Of a stretch of 64,000 nt of DNA, positions 26,841 through 34,854 are shown one piece after another. The stretch comes from Gemmatimonadota bacterium (GTDB lineage Bacteria > Gemmatimonadota > Gemmatimonadetes > Longimicrobiales > Gaopeijiaceae). The notes under the pieces were generated by a model. It saw nothing but the letters and a program-made list of their open reading frames with translations, had not been told where the DNA came from and searched no databases. The position numbers and the translations under genes were made by a program. Position 1 is the first letter of the stretch, and every line of letters starts with the position of its first letter. Location: NCBI GenBank assembly GCA_022826005.1, contig JAJDVT010000075.1, positions 1-64,000 on the forward strand. The letters are read 5' to 3'.

Positions 26841-27089
26841 AGCAGCCCGTGGATAATCCCCGCGTAGCACCGAGGGCGGCGAGGCGCCGGGCTGGCAAGG
26901 CGCGACGAAGGGTGACTTGCAGCGCTATTCGCCCGAGGAGCAACGCAGAGCGGCGCTCCAGGAACCCTGAAAGTAAAGACAACATGACATTTGGTAATGT
27001 CCTCATTACATCGCGAGTCCTTGAGCGCCGCGGCCCAGCCCGGATGCATCGCCGCCCGAATGCAGCGGGGACTTATTCCACGGGCTGCT
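26841..27089. mobile_element. MITE-like element, copy B (249 bp)
   Basis: It begins AGCAGCCCGTGGA-TAATCCCCGC and ends with the inverted counterpart (GCGGGGACTTATTCCACGGGCTGCT). Ends and flanking segments are near-identical to copy A; the palindromic core sits centrally at 26971-27011. No protein and no target duplication are seen. The last two bases of the element plus one flanking base form the TAG stop of the permease gene downstream (27090-27088), so insertion has probably altered that gene's C-terminus. Confidence 0.78.
26971..27011. repeat. Palindromic intergenic repeat, copy 5 (inside MITE copy B)
   Basis: AAGTAAAGACAACATGACA, centre TTT, then GGTAATGTCCTCATTACAT. The arms match copies 1 and 3. 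Confidence 0.8.
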
Positions 27090-28569
27090 AACCGCGCGGC
27101 AGCTCCCGGAAGAGCGTGCGGATATCCGTGCCGGCGTCGCGCAACCGCGCCACCCCGCGGAAGAAGATCGCCGAGGCGACCGCCATCACGCCCAGCCAGA
27201 CCCAGGTTGAGTGGAAGTACCAGGCACCCGCGTCCGCGGTCAGGTCCTTGTGTATGTGGACCACGAGGAAGACGGTGAGCAGCGTGACGCCCGCCGCGCC
27301 GGCGACCAGCCGCCCCGTGCGCCCGCGCAGCACCTTCATGCGCGCCGCCTGCTCGGGGTTGCGCCGCGCCAGCGTCAGCAGCGACAGCGACATGAGCAGG
27401 AAGTTGACCAGCATCGAGGTGACGAGAATGTCGATGCCGAGGAAGAAGTCGCCGGCGAAGTGGCTGCCGAGGATGCCGACCGACGCCATGGCGCCACTCG
27501 CCAGCAGCGCCGTGTGGGGAGTGCGCCAGCGCGCGTTGATGGCCGCCATCCTGCGCGGGAAGACCCCGTCCTCGCCCCACGCGAAGATAAGGCGCGAGAC
27601 CGCCAGCAGCATCGCGGGGAGGTCGTTGATGAGCGCGATGGCGGCGCCTGCGACGATCGCCACCGTCCAGCCCGCGGGGAGGAGGTAGCCGAGGAGGCCG
27701 GGCGCGGTGAGGTCGCGCAGCTGCGCCTCCTCCGCGACGAAGGGCCACGGGATCGCGTGGTAGATGGCAGCCGTGAAGAGGAGGTAGAAGGTGCCCACCG
27801 TGACAACGGCGAGGCCGGTCGCGAGGGGGAGGTTGCGTCCGGGCTGCCGCGCCTCGCCCCCGGCCTGCGCGATGGAATCGAAGCCGATGAAGGAGGAGAA
27901 GAGGAGGGCCGAGGCCGCGAGGAAGGGGCCGAGACGGAAGGGGGCGTCGGGTTCGGGGGGGACCGCGCGGCCTTCCGTGGCCGCCAGGGCAGCCGCGAAG
28001 TCGGCGTGGTCGAACATGAACCCGGCCACGATCACCACGCTCCCCAGCGCGAACATCAGGAACATCATCGGGATCAGGGTGACCTGGTAGGCGCCGAGGC
28101 CGCGCAGATTGACGCCGACGAAGGCCCACAGGAAGACGAGCGCGAGGCCGACGCGCACCGGTCCCGTGTCGAGCGCGGCCGCCGTTCCCGCCCACCCGAC
28201 CGCGTCCGCGATGTCCCGGATGAACGGGATGAGCACGTAGGACACCACCCCGATCGCGATCGACAGCCCGAACCACTGCGAGAAGCTGGCCACGAACCCC
28301 CAATACGGGCTGAGTGACCGGCTCACGTAGACGTAGCTGCCGCCCGCACGGGGCATGGCGGAGGCGAGGCTGGCGTAGGCGAGCGCGGCCAGCAGCGCGG
28401 GGAACGCCGCGAAGACGTACGCCGACATCACGTGAGGCCCGATCCCCGGTACGTTCCGCTGCAGCATGATGGGGATGACGTTGATCGCGGCGCCCAGCAT
28501 CGCGCAGATGCCGGTGGCGGTGAGGCCGAGGAGGCCCAGCCGCCGGCTGAGGCCGGGACCGGAGGTCAA
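27088..28569 (-). CDS. APC-superfamily amino-acid permease
   Basis: A 493-residue polytopic protein with about 12-13 helices. Helix 1 reads LGLLGLTATGICAMLGAAIN; AYASLASAMPRAGGSYVYVS is the helix-3 signature; SALLFSSFIGFDSIAQAGGE follows, as in cationic amino-acid/APC transporters. The substrate is not readable. The start is TTG 28569, fixed by overlap with the stop of the NTF2-like gene upstream (TTGA). The stop codon is formed at the junction with MITE copy B; the last residues, FRELPRG, may therefore not be the ancestral end. Confidence 0.87.
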   Translation of the reverse strand: MTSGPGLSRRLGLLGLTATGICAMLGAAINVIPIMLQRNVPGIGPHVMSAYVFAAFPALLAALAYASLASAMPRAGGSYVYVSRSLSPYWGFVASFSQWFGLSIAIGVVSYVLIPFIRDIADAVGWAGTAAALDTGPVRVGLALVFLWAFVGVNLRGLGAYQVTLIPMMFLMFALGSVVIVAGFMFDHADFAAALAATEGRAVPPEPDAPFRLGPFLAASALLFSSFIGFDSIAQAGGEARQPGRNLPLATGLAVVTVGTFYLLFTAAIYHAIPWPFVAEEAQLRDLTAPGLLGYLLPAGWTVAIVAGAAIALINDLPAMLLAVSRLIFAWGEDGVFPRRMAAINARWRTPHTALLASGAMASVGILGSHFAGDFFLGIDILVTSMLVNFLLMSLSLLTLARRNPEQAARMKVLRGRTGRLVAGAAGVTLLTVFLVVHIHKDLTADAGAWYFHSTWVWLGVMAVASAIFFRGVARLRDAGTDIRTLFRELPRG

Positions 28570-29156
28570 GGGCGTTCACCTGGCTCTTCGGCCGCCGCGC
28601 CGTCGGCCCGTGGGCGGGCGGAAGACGTGTGCCCCGAGACGAAGAACCAGCGACCGTTCTCGCGACGCAGCACGATCGTCATCGCCCCCGAGAACGCGAA
28701 GCTCGTCCCACCCTCCTCGATGTGGACCGTCTGCTCGAAGTGGCAGGTCGCAAGCGCGATGTCGGCGCTCAGGCCCGTGACCGAGAGATCCGACAGCGCC
28801 AACTCCAGAGACGACGCCATCGCACCCAGTCCCGCAAGCGATTCCCGGGATGCCTGTGCGGATCGGTAGCTCACCTCGCCGTCTTCGATCCATTGAAAGT
28901 CCGGGGATTCGGAGTAGAACGCGCCGGCCGAATCGAGGTCCATCGCATTCACGGCCTCGACGTAGGCGCCAATGGCATCTCGGGCCCGCGCGGCGGCGGC
29001 AGCCATGGCGGGATCAGCCGCGGCACCGGCCGCTTCGCCAAAGGAGACATCCGTTCCCGCGTCTCGAGGGGTGCCCTCCCCGCAGGCTCCCAGCGCGCAA
29101 ACCGCAGCCGCCGAGATGGAGAGCGCAACCGAGCGGCGGTATCCGGGTTCACTCAT
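28566..29156 (-). CDS. NTF2-like (SnoaL/DUF4440-type) lipoprotein
   Basis: A 196-residue protein starting at ATG 29156 (MSEPGYRRSVALSISAAAVC). Its signal sequence ends VCALGAC with a lipobox cysteine. The mature part is one NTF2-like domain: AIGAYVEAVNAMDLDSAGAF, then YSESPDFQWIEDGEVSYRS, and strands ending SGAMTIVLRRENGRWFFVSG, closest to DUF4440/SnoaL_3 proteins. Ligand unknown. A longer reading to 29528 only covers antisense sequence of the FmdB region. It overlaps the permease start by 4 bases and follows FmdB by 20 bases, so FmdB-NTF2-permease may be one transcript. Confidence 0.72.
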   Translation of the reverse strand: MSEPGYRRSVALSISAAAVCALGACGEGTPRDAGTDVSFGEAAGAAADPAMAAAAARARDAIGAYVEAVNAMDLDSAGAFYSESPDFQWIEDGEVSYRSAQASRESLAGLGAMASSLELALSDLSVTGLSADIALATCHFEQTVHIEEGGTSFAFSGAMTIVLRRENGRWFFVSGHTSSARPRADGAAAEEPGERP

Positions 29157-29176
29157 GCGCAAGAAACGATGCGCCC

Positions 29177-29428
29177 TCACCCGTGGCGGTCGTGGCTCTC
29201 TTCGTACCGGATCCGCTCGTGCATCCGGTCGCGAGCCTGGGACGCGTCCCGCTTCTTCGCCGCGCGCATGGCCATTCCGCGGGTCGTGGAGGACTTGACG
29301 CGGGGCAACGACAGCTTCCGTTTCAGGTTTTCGCTCTCGCAGGCCGGGCAGGTGGGCGTCTTCTGTCCGAGCACGAGCCGTTCGAAGTCCAGTCCGCAAT
29401 CCCCGCAGGTGTATTCGTAGATGGGCAT
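29177..29428 (-). CDS. FmdB-type zinc-ribbon protein
   Basis: An 83-residue protein: MPIYEYTCGDCGLDFERLV with paired cysteines C8-x2-C11 and CPAC further on, forming a single zinc ribbon as in FmdB/CxxC_CXXC_SSSS regulatory proteins. The basic C-terminal tail (MRAAKKRDASQARDRMHERI) is typical of the family, which has been linked to amide/formamide gene regulation, although the function of most members is open. The start at ATG 29428 is 5 bases from a MITE-end fragment, so no normal ribosome-binding site is present. Confidence 0.85.
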   Translation of the reverse strand: MPIYEYTCGDCGLDFERLVLGQKTPTCPACESENLKRKLSLPRVKSSTTRGMAMRAAKKRDASQARDRMHERIRYEESHDRHG

Positions 29429-29433
29429 GGTTG

Positions 29434-29470
29434 GCAGTCCGTGGAACAGGTCCCCGCTGCATTCGGGCGG
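29434..29470. repeat. Fragment of the MITE right end
   Basis: GCAGTCCGTGGAACAGGTCC, CCGC, then TGCATTCGGGCGG is the reverse complement of the right end of the MITEs, with about three changes. The palindromic core and left end are absent. It sits 5 bases upstream of the FmdB start codon. Confidence 0.7.
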
Positions 29471-29558
29471 CTGACAGCTTGAAGGTAAGCGGGAAAGCAA
29501 GCCGCGACCATCCGCAACCGGTTGACACGAAGCGGGGACCACCCCAACCTCGCTCATC

Positions 29559-30269
29559 ATGACACGGACACGGTTGCTACCACTTGTCGGCGCGTCCTGC
29601 GCCGTGCTGCTCCCGGCCAGCCCGTCTCGGGCCCAGGTCTCGTATTCCTTCGGGCTCGGTCCCGAGATCAAATGGCTCACCGTCGAGCACACCAAGACGG
29701 TAACGATCGGAGGCGGATCGAGCACCAGCACGTCGGCCGCTTCCGGGCCTGGGTTGGCCGCGAGGGTGTTCGGTGCGGGCCACCTGGATCTCTCCGGCGG
29801 CCTGCTGCGGTTGAGCGGCGGGATCGAGGTAATCGTCCCGGCGCGGCGCGTGGTCGAGGGCACGATCAGCCCGACCAACAGCGGCAACCCCCACGATGTC
29901 TGGCCCGGTCGCTGGGACTTCAGTGACGGGATCGGGTTGGGCGCCAACTTCCGGGTCGGACGATCCGTCGGCGACGGCAACTCCCTGGTGTACGGGATCG
30001 TGGGGGCACGGAGGCTAAGGTCGGAGTTCGCCACCGGGGGCACCAACCCGGAAACCGGTATCGCCGGCGAGGACCGGACCCGGCTGGCCCGGTGGCCGTT
30101 GTCCGTGGGCGCGGGACTCGCCCTGGGCGGTCCCTGGCCCGCGGACCTGCGCATCATCTACACCCGTTCGACCACGGATTGGCTGGTGACCCAGCCCGGT
30201 CTGAGACTCGACTACAGGTATGTGACGAGCGGGGTCTCCTTCTCGGTGGGGATCGCGCACCGGCGCTGA
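29559..30269 (+). CDS. Exported small outer-membrane beta-barrel-like protein
   Basis: A 236-residue protein with a signal peptide (MTRTRLLPLVGASCAVLLPA, cleavage after SRAQ). The mature part is alternating hydrophobic/polar strands separated by Gly/Ser-rich turns: VSYSFGLGPEIKWLTVEH, LRLSGGIEVIVPA, GIGLGANFRVGRSV, LVYGIVGARRL, LSVGAGLALGG, YVTSGVSFSVGIAHRR. The pattern suits an 8-stranded outer-membrane barrel, but no family motif is recognised and the terminal residue is not aromatic. It stands alone on the plus strand between FmdB and the ATPase gene. Confidence 0.6.
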   Translation: MTRTRLLPLVGASCAVLLPASPSRAQVSYSFGLGPEIKWLTVEHTKTVTIGGGSSTSTSAASGPGLAARVFGAGHLDLSGGLLRLSGGIEVIVPARRVVEGTISPTNSGNPHDVWPGRWDFSDGIGLGANFRVGRSVGDGNSLVYGIVGARRLRSEFATGGTNPETGIAGEDRTRLARWPLSVGAGLALGGPWPADLRIIYTRSTTDWLVTQPGLRLDYRYVTSGVSFSVGIAHRR

Positions 30270-30302
30270 CGAAATAATTGGTGCTGCCCTTCTCAGAAGG
30301 TT

Positions 30303-31481
30303 CTACCCCTTCGGCATCACGCGCTTCAGGTATTGGTCGAAGAGCGGCACCGTGAACGCGGTATCACCGTGGGCCGGACTGTAAACCATCCCCTTTTGGA
30401 CCAGCCTGGCCCGCGTGGGGGCTACACTCTGGACCGGCCTACCGAGTGCATCGGCGATGGTTCCGGATCTGTGCGGGCCAGGTCCGAGTTCGGCCATCGC
30501 ACGCAGGTAGCGTCTCTCGAACGGCGTAGTCCGCTCCACGCGCACCCGAAAAAACGTCGAGTCCAGTTCCCGGACCGCCACCGGCGTGGCTTCACGAACG
30601 TCGGACAAAGTGATCGCCGGTCCCGGAGCACCGCGCCAGCAGGCGCTGCCCCATTCCTGCAGAAAGTAGGGATAACCCTGCGTGAGCCCCAGTATCTCGT
30701 CGAGGGCCTCGGCCGAATAGGCGACACCCAGGCGATTCGCAGGCGCTTCAAGTGCCTTCGCCGCCGCCTCGCGGGTCAGCGGTCCCACCACTGGAAACGA
30801 GAACATGCGCTCGGCGTAGGACTTCGCAGCCCCCGCGTGCCCTGCCAGCTGAGGCAGTCCCGACCCGATCAGAACCACCGGCAGCCGCAACTGTGCGGTG
30901 CGGTGCAGAGCGGCGATCAGGGCCCCAAGCTGGTATTCCTCCACGTACTGCATCTCATCGATGAAGAGCGCCAACGCCGTGTTCCGGGCGCGCGCGGCCT
31001 CCCCGGCAACCTGCAGTAGCGCCGTCAGGTCGGTGTCCAGGTCACCGCTGTCGGCCACGCCTTCCTCCTTCTCCAGATCGAGGGAGAACGCGACATCGTC
31101 GAAGGAGAGCTTCATCGCGCCCACGAACCCGGCCAGCGCCCTCCGGGCACGCTTCGCGCGCTCCGTAGCGGCCGCGGTTCGGCTCATGCGAATGAGAGCC
31201 GAGTTCAGCGGCCCCGCCAACGCCGCGGGGAGCGAACGATCTTCCGGCGCCTCGATCAGAACGCACTCGAACCCCTTGCCGTCCGCATCGAGAAAGAGCC
31301 GGTTCAGCAACACGGTCTTCCCGACGCCGCGCAGCCCTACCATGAGGAGGCTCTTTGCAGAGAGGCCGTTGCGGAGCCGGTGAAGCGCGATCTCGGCGTC
31401 CTCGATCAGCTCGTCTCGCCCCACCAGTTCGGGGGGAGGAGTGCCCGCGCCGGGCGCGTAGGGGTCGGTGCGTCGGTCCAT
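30303..31481 (-). CDS. AAA-type ATP-binding protein with C-terminal winged helix
   Basis: A 392-residue STAND/ORC-like ATPase. Walker A is LMVGLRGVGKTVLLNRLF (residues about 46-63) and Walker B ALALFIDEMQYVEEYQL (about 170-185). Sensor-like VVLIGSGLPQL follows. Residues about 300-390 form a helical/winged-helix region (FERRYLRAMAELGP; IADALGRPVQSVAPTRARLV). Such proteins are often annotated simply as 'ATP-binding protein'; their roles, including regulation or toxin-related functions, are mostly unproven. An AT-rich inverted repeat lies just upstream and could be its operator. Confidence 0.75.
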   Translation of the reverse strand: MDRRTDPYAPGAGTPPPELVGRDELIEDAEIALHRLRNGLSAKSLLMVGLRGVGKTVLLNRLFLDADGKGFECVLIEAPEDRSLPAALAGPLNSALIRMSRTAAATERAKRARRALAGFVGAMKLSFDDVAFSLDLEKEEGVADSGDLDTDLTALLQVAGEAARARNTALALFIDEMQYVEEYQLGALIAALHRTAQLRLPVVLIGSGLPQLAGHAGAAKSYAERMFSFPVVGPLTREAAAKALEAPANRLGVAYSAEALDEILGLTQGYPYFLQEWGSACWRGAPGPAITLSDVREATPVAVRELDSTFFRVRVERTTPFERRYLRAMAELGPGPHRSGTIADALGRPVQSVAPTRARLVQKGMVYSPAHGDTAFTVPLFDQYLKRVMPKG

Positions 31482-31493
31482 TTATATCGAAGT

Positions 31494-31513
31494 TATCGGG
31501 GTTTATCCCGATA
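31494..31513. promoter_or_regulatory. Inverted repeat upstream of the ATPase gene
   Basis: TATCGGG-6 nt-CCCGATA, perfect 7-bp arms, centred about 22 bases upstream of the ATPase ATG in an AT-rich patch (GATATAA immediately before the start). It could be an operator or a leader hairpin; no protein partner can be named. Confidence 0.4.
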
Positions 31514-31569
31514 GACAACGACTGGATACGACAATACACGTTGGGACGCTCCACCCGCACGACCACAGT

Positions 31570-31609
31570 GTAGTGTCTGCTTTACAAGATGTCGCGTTCT
31601 CTTTACAAT
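31570..31609. repeat. Palindromic intergenic repeat, copy 6
   Basis: On the minus strand: ATTGTAAAGAGAACGCGACA, TCT, then TGTAAAGCAGACACTAC. It stands free, without recognisable MITE ends, in the gap between two minus-strand genes, 71 bases beyond the S9 peptidase stop. Confidence 0.75.
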
Positions 31610-31679
31610 TCCTGCGTTCAAGCCGCCTATCCAACGCGGCGCGGCACCACTCCGCTCACGCGGGCTGGTCCACCGACGT

Positions 31680-34631
31680 CTACGAAATCCTCCTTGCCCT
31701 GAACCCCAGTCCGAGCTCCTTCCCCTTCAGGATCGCCGGCACGCCTTCCTCCATCCAGATCGGCGCGGGCGCGTCCATCAGGTAGTGGTCGAAGAACTGT
31801 TGCATGCGGATTCCCCAGTCCTTGCGGTCGGCCTCGCGGCTGAGTCCGTGGCCCTGGCCGTTGTAGTTAAGCATCCACACCGGCTTGCCGAGGCGCCGCA
31901 TGGCGACGAAGAGCTCGATGCCCTGGTACCACGGCACCGCCCCGTCCTCGTCGTTGTGCAGCATCAGCAGCGGGGTCTCTATCTTGTCGGCGAAGAAGAC
32001 CGGGGAGTTGTGCAGGTACTCGGCCGTCGACTCCCACAGCGTCCCGCCGATGCGGCTCTGCGTGCGCTCGTACTGGAACATGCGGCTCATCCCCGACTGC
32101 CAGCGGATGCCGCCGTAGGCGCTGGTCATGTTGCTGACCGGGGCGCCGGCCTCGGCCGCCGCGAAGAGGTCCGTCTTGGTGATCATATAGGCGATCTGGT
32201 AGCCGCCCCAGGAGTGGCCCTGCACCCCGATCCTGTCCGGGTCGATGAAGCCCTGCTCGACGATGCTGAGCACGCCGGGCACGACGGCGTCCAGCGCGCT
32301 CTCACCGGGATAGCCGATCTCGTAGGGGATGTCGGGGACGAACACCACGTACCCGCGGCTGGCGTAGAACGACAGCGAGACCGACGAGCCGCCGGGCACG
32401 GGCGAGCGGTAGGAGTGCAGTCCGTCGGAGCTGCGCTCGTAGAAGTAGACCATCATCGGGTACTGCTGCGTGGGATCGAATCCGTCGGGCTTGATGAGGA
32501 TGCCCTGCAGCGGGATGCGGTCGGCGGAGGTCCACTCGGCGACCTCCGCGGTGCCCCACCGGTAGTCGGCCTGCTGGGGGTTGGCATCGGTGAGCTTCAC
32601 CATGTCGGTGAACTCCCCGTTGGTGACCCACAGGTCCGGGTACTCGCGGAAATCCTGCCGGGCGATCAGCCAGCGCTCGGCGTCCTCGGCCTTGCCGCGC
32701 ATCTGGAAGCTCTTGTCCGCCATGATGACCTGTTCCGGCATGGTCGTCCGGTCGGTGCGGCCGCGGTAGAAGCCGGATTGCTTGGTCTTGTAGTGGAAGG
32801 CCTGCCAGAGCGCTTCCCCGTCCTCGATGCCGGCGCTGCCGCCCGGCCCGAAGCCGAAGCCGGTGCGCGCGTAGCGCAGGCGCATGCCGGAGTCGCGGCC
32901 CGCCCCGCCGGTCAGGTTGGTGGTCTCGCCGGTTGCGGGCTCAAAGCGCCACACGTCGTAGCGGTCGTAGAAGATGAAGGCTTCGTCGTCCTCGGTCCAT
33001 CCTGCGATGCCGTAGGAACCCGGCAGGTCGGGGCGGTCGTCCAGCTCGTTCCAGACCGGGTGGGGGACGTCCCCGCTCGCGGCCACCGGGTCGCCTCCGG
33101 CCATCGGGGCCACCATCCAGTGCCGCGCGGCGCCGTCCCACCATGACATGTACGTGCCCTGCGGGGAGACCGCCGGGGAGCCCCTGGTCATCTCCGCGAC
33201 CATGCGGCGCTCTCCGGTGGCGATGTCCACGACGTAGAAGTCGTTGTAGGTCCCGTCCCACGACACCAGCTGGCGGTAGGGGAGCGGCGTGGTGCCCACG
33301 GCGTAAGGCTGGTCCCCCTCGGGGGCGAAGCGAACGGTGGGCAGGTCCTCGCTGGCAAGCTGGACCACCGTGCCCATGTCGAGATGCGCGACCGCGGTGT
33401 AGGTGCGGTTGCGCTCCTGGTTGGCGCGGACCAGCTGCATCGGCTGCAGGTAGGGGTCCTTCCAGTTCCAGACGTCGAGAGTGACTCTGTCGGAGTCCAG
33501 CATCTCCTCTTCCTCCTCCGGCTCCGGCTCCGGCCTCGGCGCGGTCCCGAAGACCAGGCGACCGCCCCCGTCGGAGAAGCTGACGCCACCGTTGTCGCTG
33601 ACCCACCAGCCCTCCGGGATGCCCTCGGTCTGCGAGTTCGCGATCGCCGCGCCCTGCCAATCGGGGCCGGCGCCGTGATAAACGGTGAACTCGGGCTGGT
33701 CGGCTTCGTAGTCGTCCCGGTCGGTGCGGAAGGCGACCTGGTTCCCGTCCTCGGTGATGACCAGGCGTTCGTAGTTCCCGAGGCCTTCGATCACGGCGTG
33801 CTGCGCCATGTCGTCCAGGTTCACCACGAAGACGCCGTCGCCCTCGCCGTCCTCGGCGGAGGTGGCGTAGGTCATGACCTCCGCCTCGGCGGCGAAGAGG
33901 TAGCTGGTCACCTTCTCGTAACGCATCTCCGCGCCGGTGGAGAGGTTCAGCAGGACCATCGGGTCTCCATCATCCTTCTCCCGCTCGTCGTCGTCCTCTC
34001 CACCCGCTCCCGGCCCTCCGCGTCCACCCCCCGGCCGCCCTCCCCTTCCCGGACGCGCCCGGGGTTGCGGCTCCGGCTCAGGCTCCGCGCCAGCCTCCTC
34101 CCCCTCCTCCTCTTCCTCTTCCTCCTCCTCCTCGTCCGGCTTGTAGGCGATCCAGCTTCCCTCCCGCGCGACCCTGAAGTTGGTCACCACACCGATGCGG
34201 CGCGGCATATAACCGTCATCGCCCAAGGCCGCGAGTTCAGCGATCGCCAGGGTGTCCGACGGCAGCGCATCGCCCCGCTCGCCCGCGAGCCGGAGTGAGT
34301 CCACCAGCGCCTCCGGCGGCGGGATCTGGAAGATCACGAAGCGCGAATCGGAGGTAATGGTCGGCCGGTTGCCGCGGAACGAGAACTCGCGGCCGCCTTC
34401 GCGGGCCTCGCGGATGTTGAGGACGGGGTCGCCCTCCATCGCGGTGAGCACGTAGACGAGCCAGGTGCCGTCCGCTGACAGGGAGGGGCTGCCGATGTTC
34501 TTCCACTGCAGCACGTCTTCGTGGTCGAGCGCGGGCTGCTGCGCGGTTGAGGGGGCGGCCGTGGCGGCGAGAGCCAGGGCGGCTCCAAGGACGAGCGTGC
34601 CAGCGAGTGGGCGGATGCGGGGGAGCGTCAT
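31680..34631 (-). CDS. Exported S9-family (prolyl oligopeptidase-like) peptidase with acidic insert
   Basis: A 983-residue serine peptidase. The signal peptide ends near TAAPSTAQQ (residue 31). A long beta-propeller follows, then an alpha/beta-hydrolase domain with the nucleophile elbow IGVQGHSWGGYQIAY about 190 residues from the end, the acid in MLHNDEDGAVPW and the histidine in NYNGQGHGLSRE. That is a complete Ser-Asp-His triad of the DPP/acylaminoacyl peptidase type. The propeller carries an insert near residues 165-225: a run of glutamates, then Pro/Arg/Gly-rich repeats, then DDDEREKDD, which is not normal for the family. It probably degrades peptides in the periplasm or outside the cell. 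Confidence 0.9.
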   Translation of the reverse strand: MTLPRIRPLAGTLVLGAALALAATAAPSTAQQPALDHEDVLQWKNIGSPSLSADGTWLVYVLTAMEGDPVLNIREAREGGREFSFRGNRPTITSDSRFVIFQIPPPEALVDSLRLAGERGDALPSDTLAIAELAALGDDGYMPRRIGVVTNFRVAREGSWIAYKPDEEEEEEEEEEGEEAGAEPEPEPQPRARPGRGGRPGGGRGGPGAGGEDDDEREKDDGDPMVLLNLSTGAEMRYEKVTSYLFAAEAEVMTYATSAEDGEGDGVFVVNLDDMAQHAVIEGLGNYERLVITEDGNQVAFRTDRDDYEADQPEFTVYHGAGPDWQGAAIANSQTEGIPEGWWVSDNGGVSFSDGGGRLVFGTAPRPEPEPEEEEEMLDSDRVTLDVWNWKDPYLQPMQLVRANQERNRTYTAVAHLDMGTVVQLASEDLPTVRFAPEGDQPYAVGTTPLPYRQLVSWDGTYNDFYVVDIATGERRMVAEMTRGSPAVSPQGTYMSWWDGAARHWMVAPMAGGDPVAASGDVPHPVWNELDDRPDLPGSYGIAGWTEDDEAFIFYDRYDVWRFEPATGETTNLTGGAGRDSGMRLRYARTGFGFGPGGSAGIEDGEALWQAFHYKTKQSGFYRGRTDRTTMPEQVIMADKSFQMRGKAEDAERWLIARQDFREYPDLWVTNGEFTDMVKLTDANPQQADYRWGTAEVAEWTSADRIPLQGILIKPDGFDPTQQYPMMVYFYERSSDGLHSYRSPVPGGSSVSLSFYASRGYVVFVPDIPYEIGYPGESALDAVVPGVLSIVEQGFIDPDRIGVQGHSWGGYQIAYMITKTDLFAAAEAGAPVSNMTSAYGGIRWQSGMSRMFQYERTQSRIGGTLWESTAEYLHNSPVFFADKIETPLLMLHNDEDGAVPWYQGIELFVAMRRLGKPVWMLNYNGQGHGLSREADRKDWGIRMQQFFDHYLMDAPAPIWMEEGVPAILKGKELGLGFRARRIS

Positions 34632-34854
34632 CTTGGGAATCTCCGGGTTGGGGTACGGCGGTCCACCTTCACGGAGTCAGATTGCGAAGGAAAGCGGGCT
34701 GGCGCCAGTGGGGGAGGCTGGGCGAGGAGATGCGGCACCGGGGCTGCGTGGTGCGGGAGACGCCCGACCCCGGTACGGACGGACCGGACACGGATGGCCC
34801 GGAGACGGACGGCCTGGAGATACGCGGCCCGGGGCGGGCAGCTCAGGCGATCCC

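Noticed and set aside
29177-30157. 326-codon form of the FmdB frame
   Set aside because: Upstream of 29428 it runs antisense to the barrel-protein gene; the FmdB fold begins exactly at MPIYEY.
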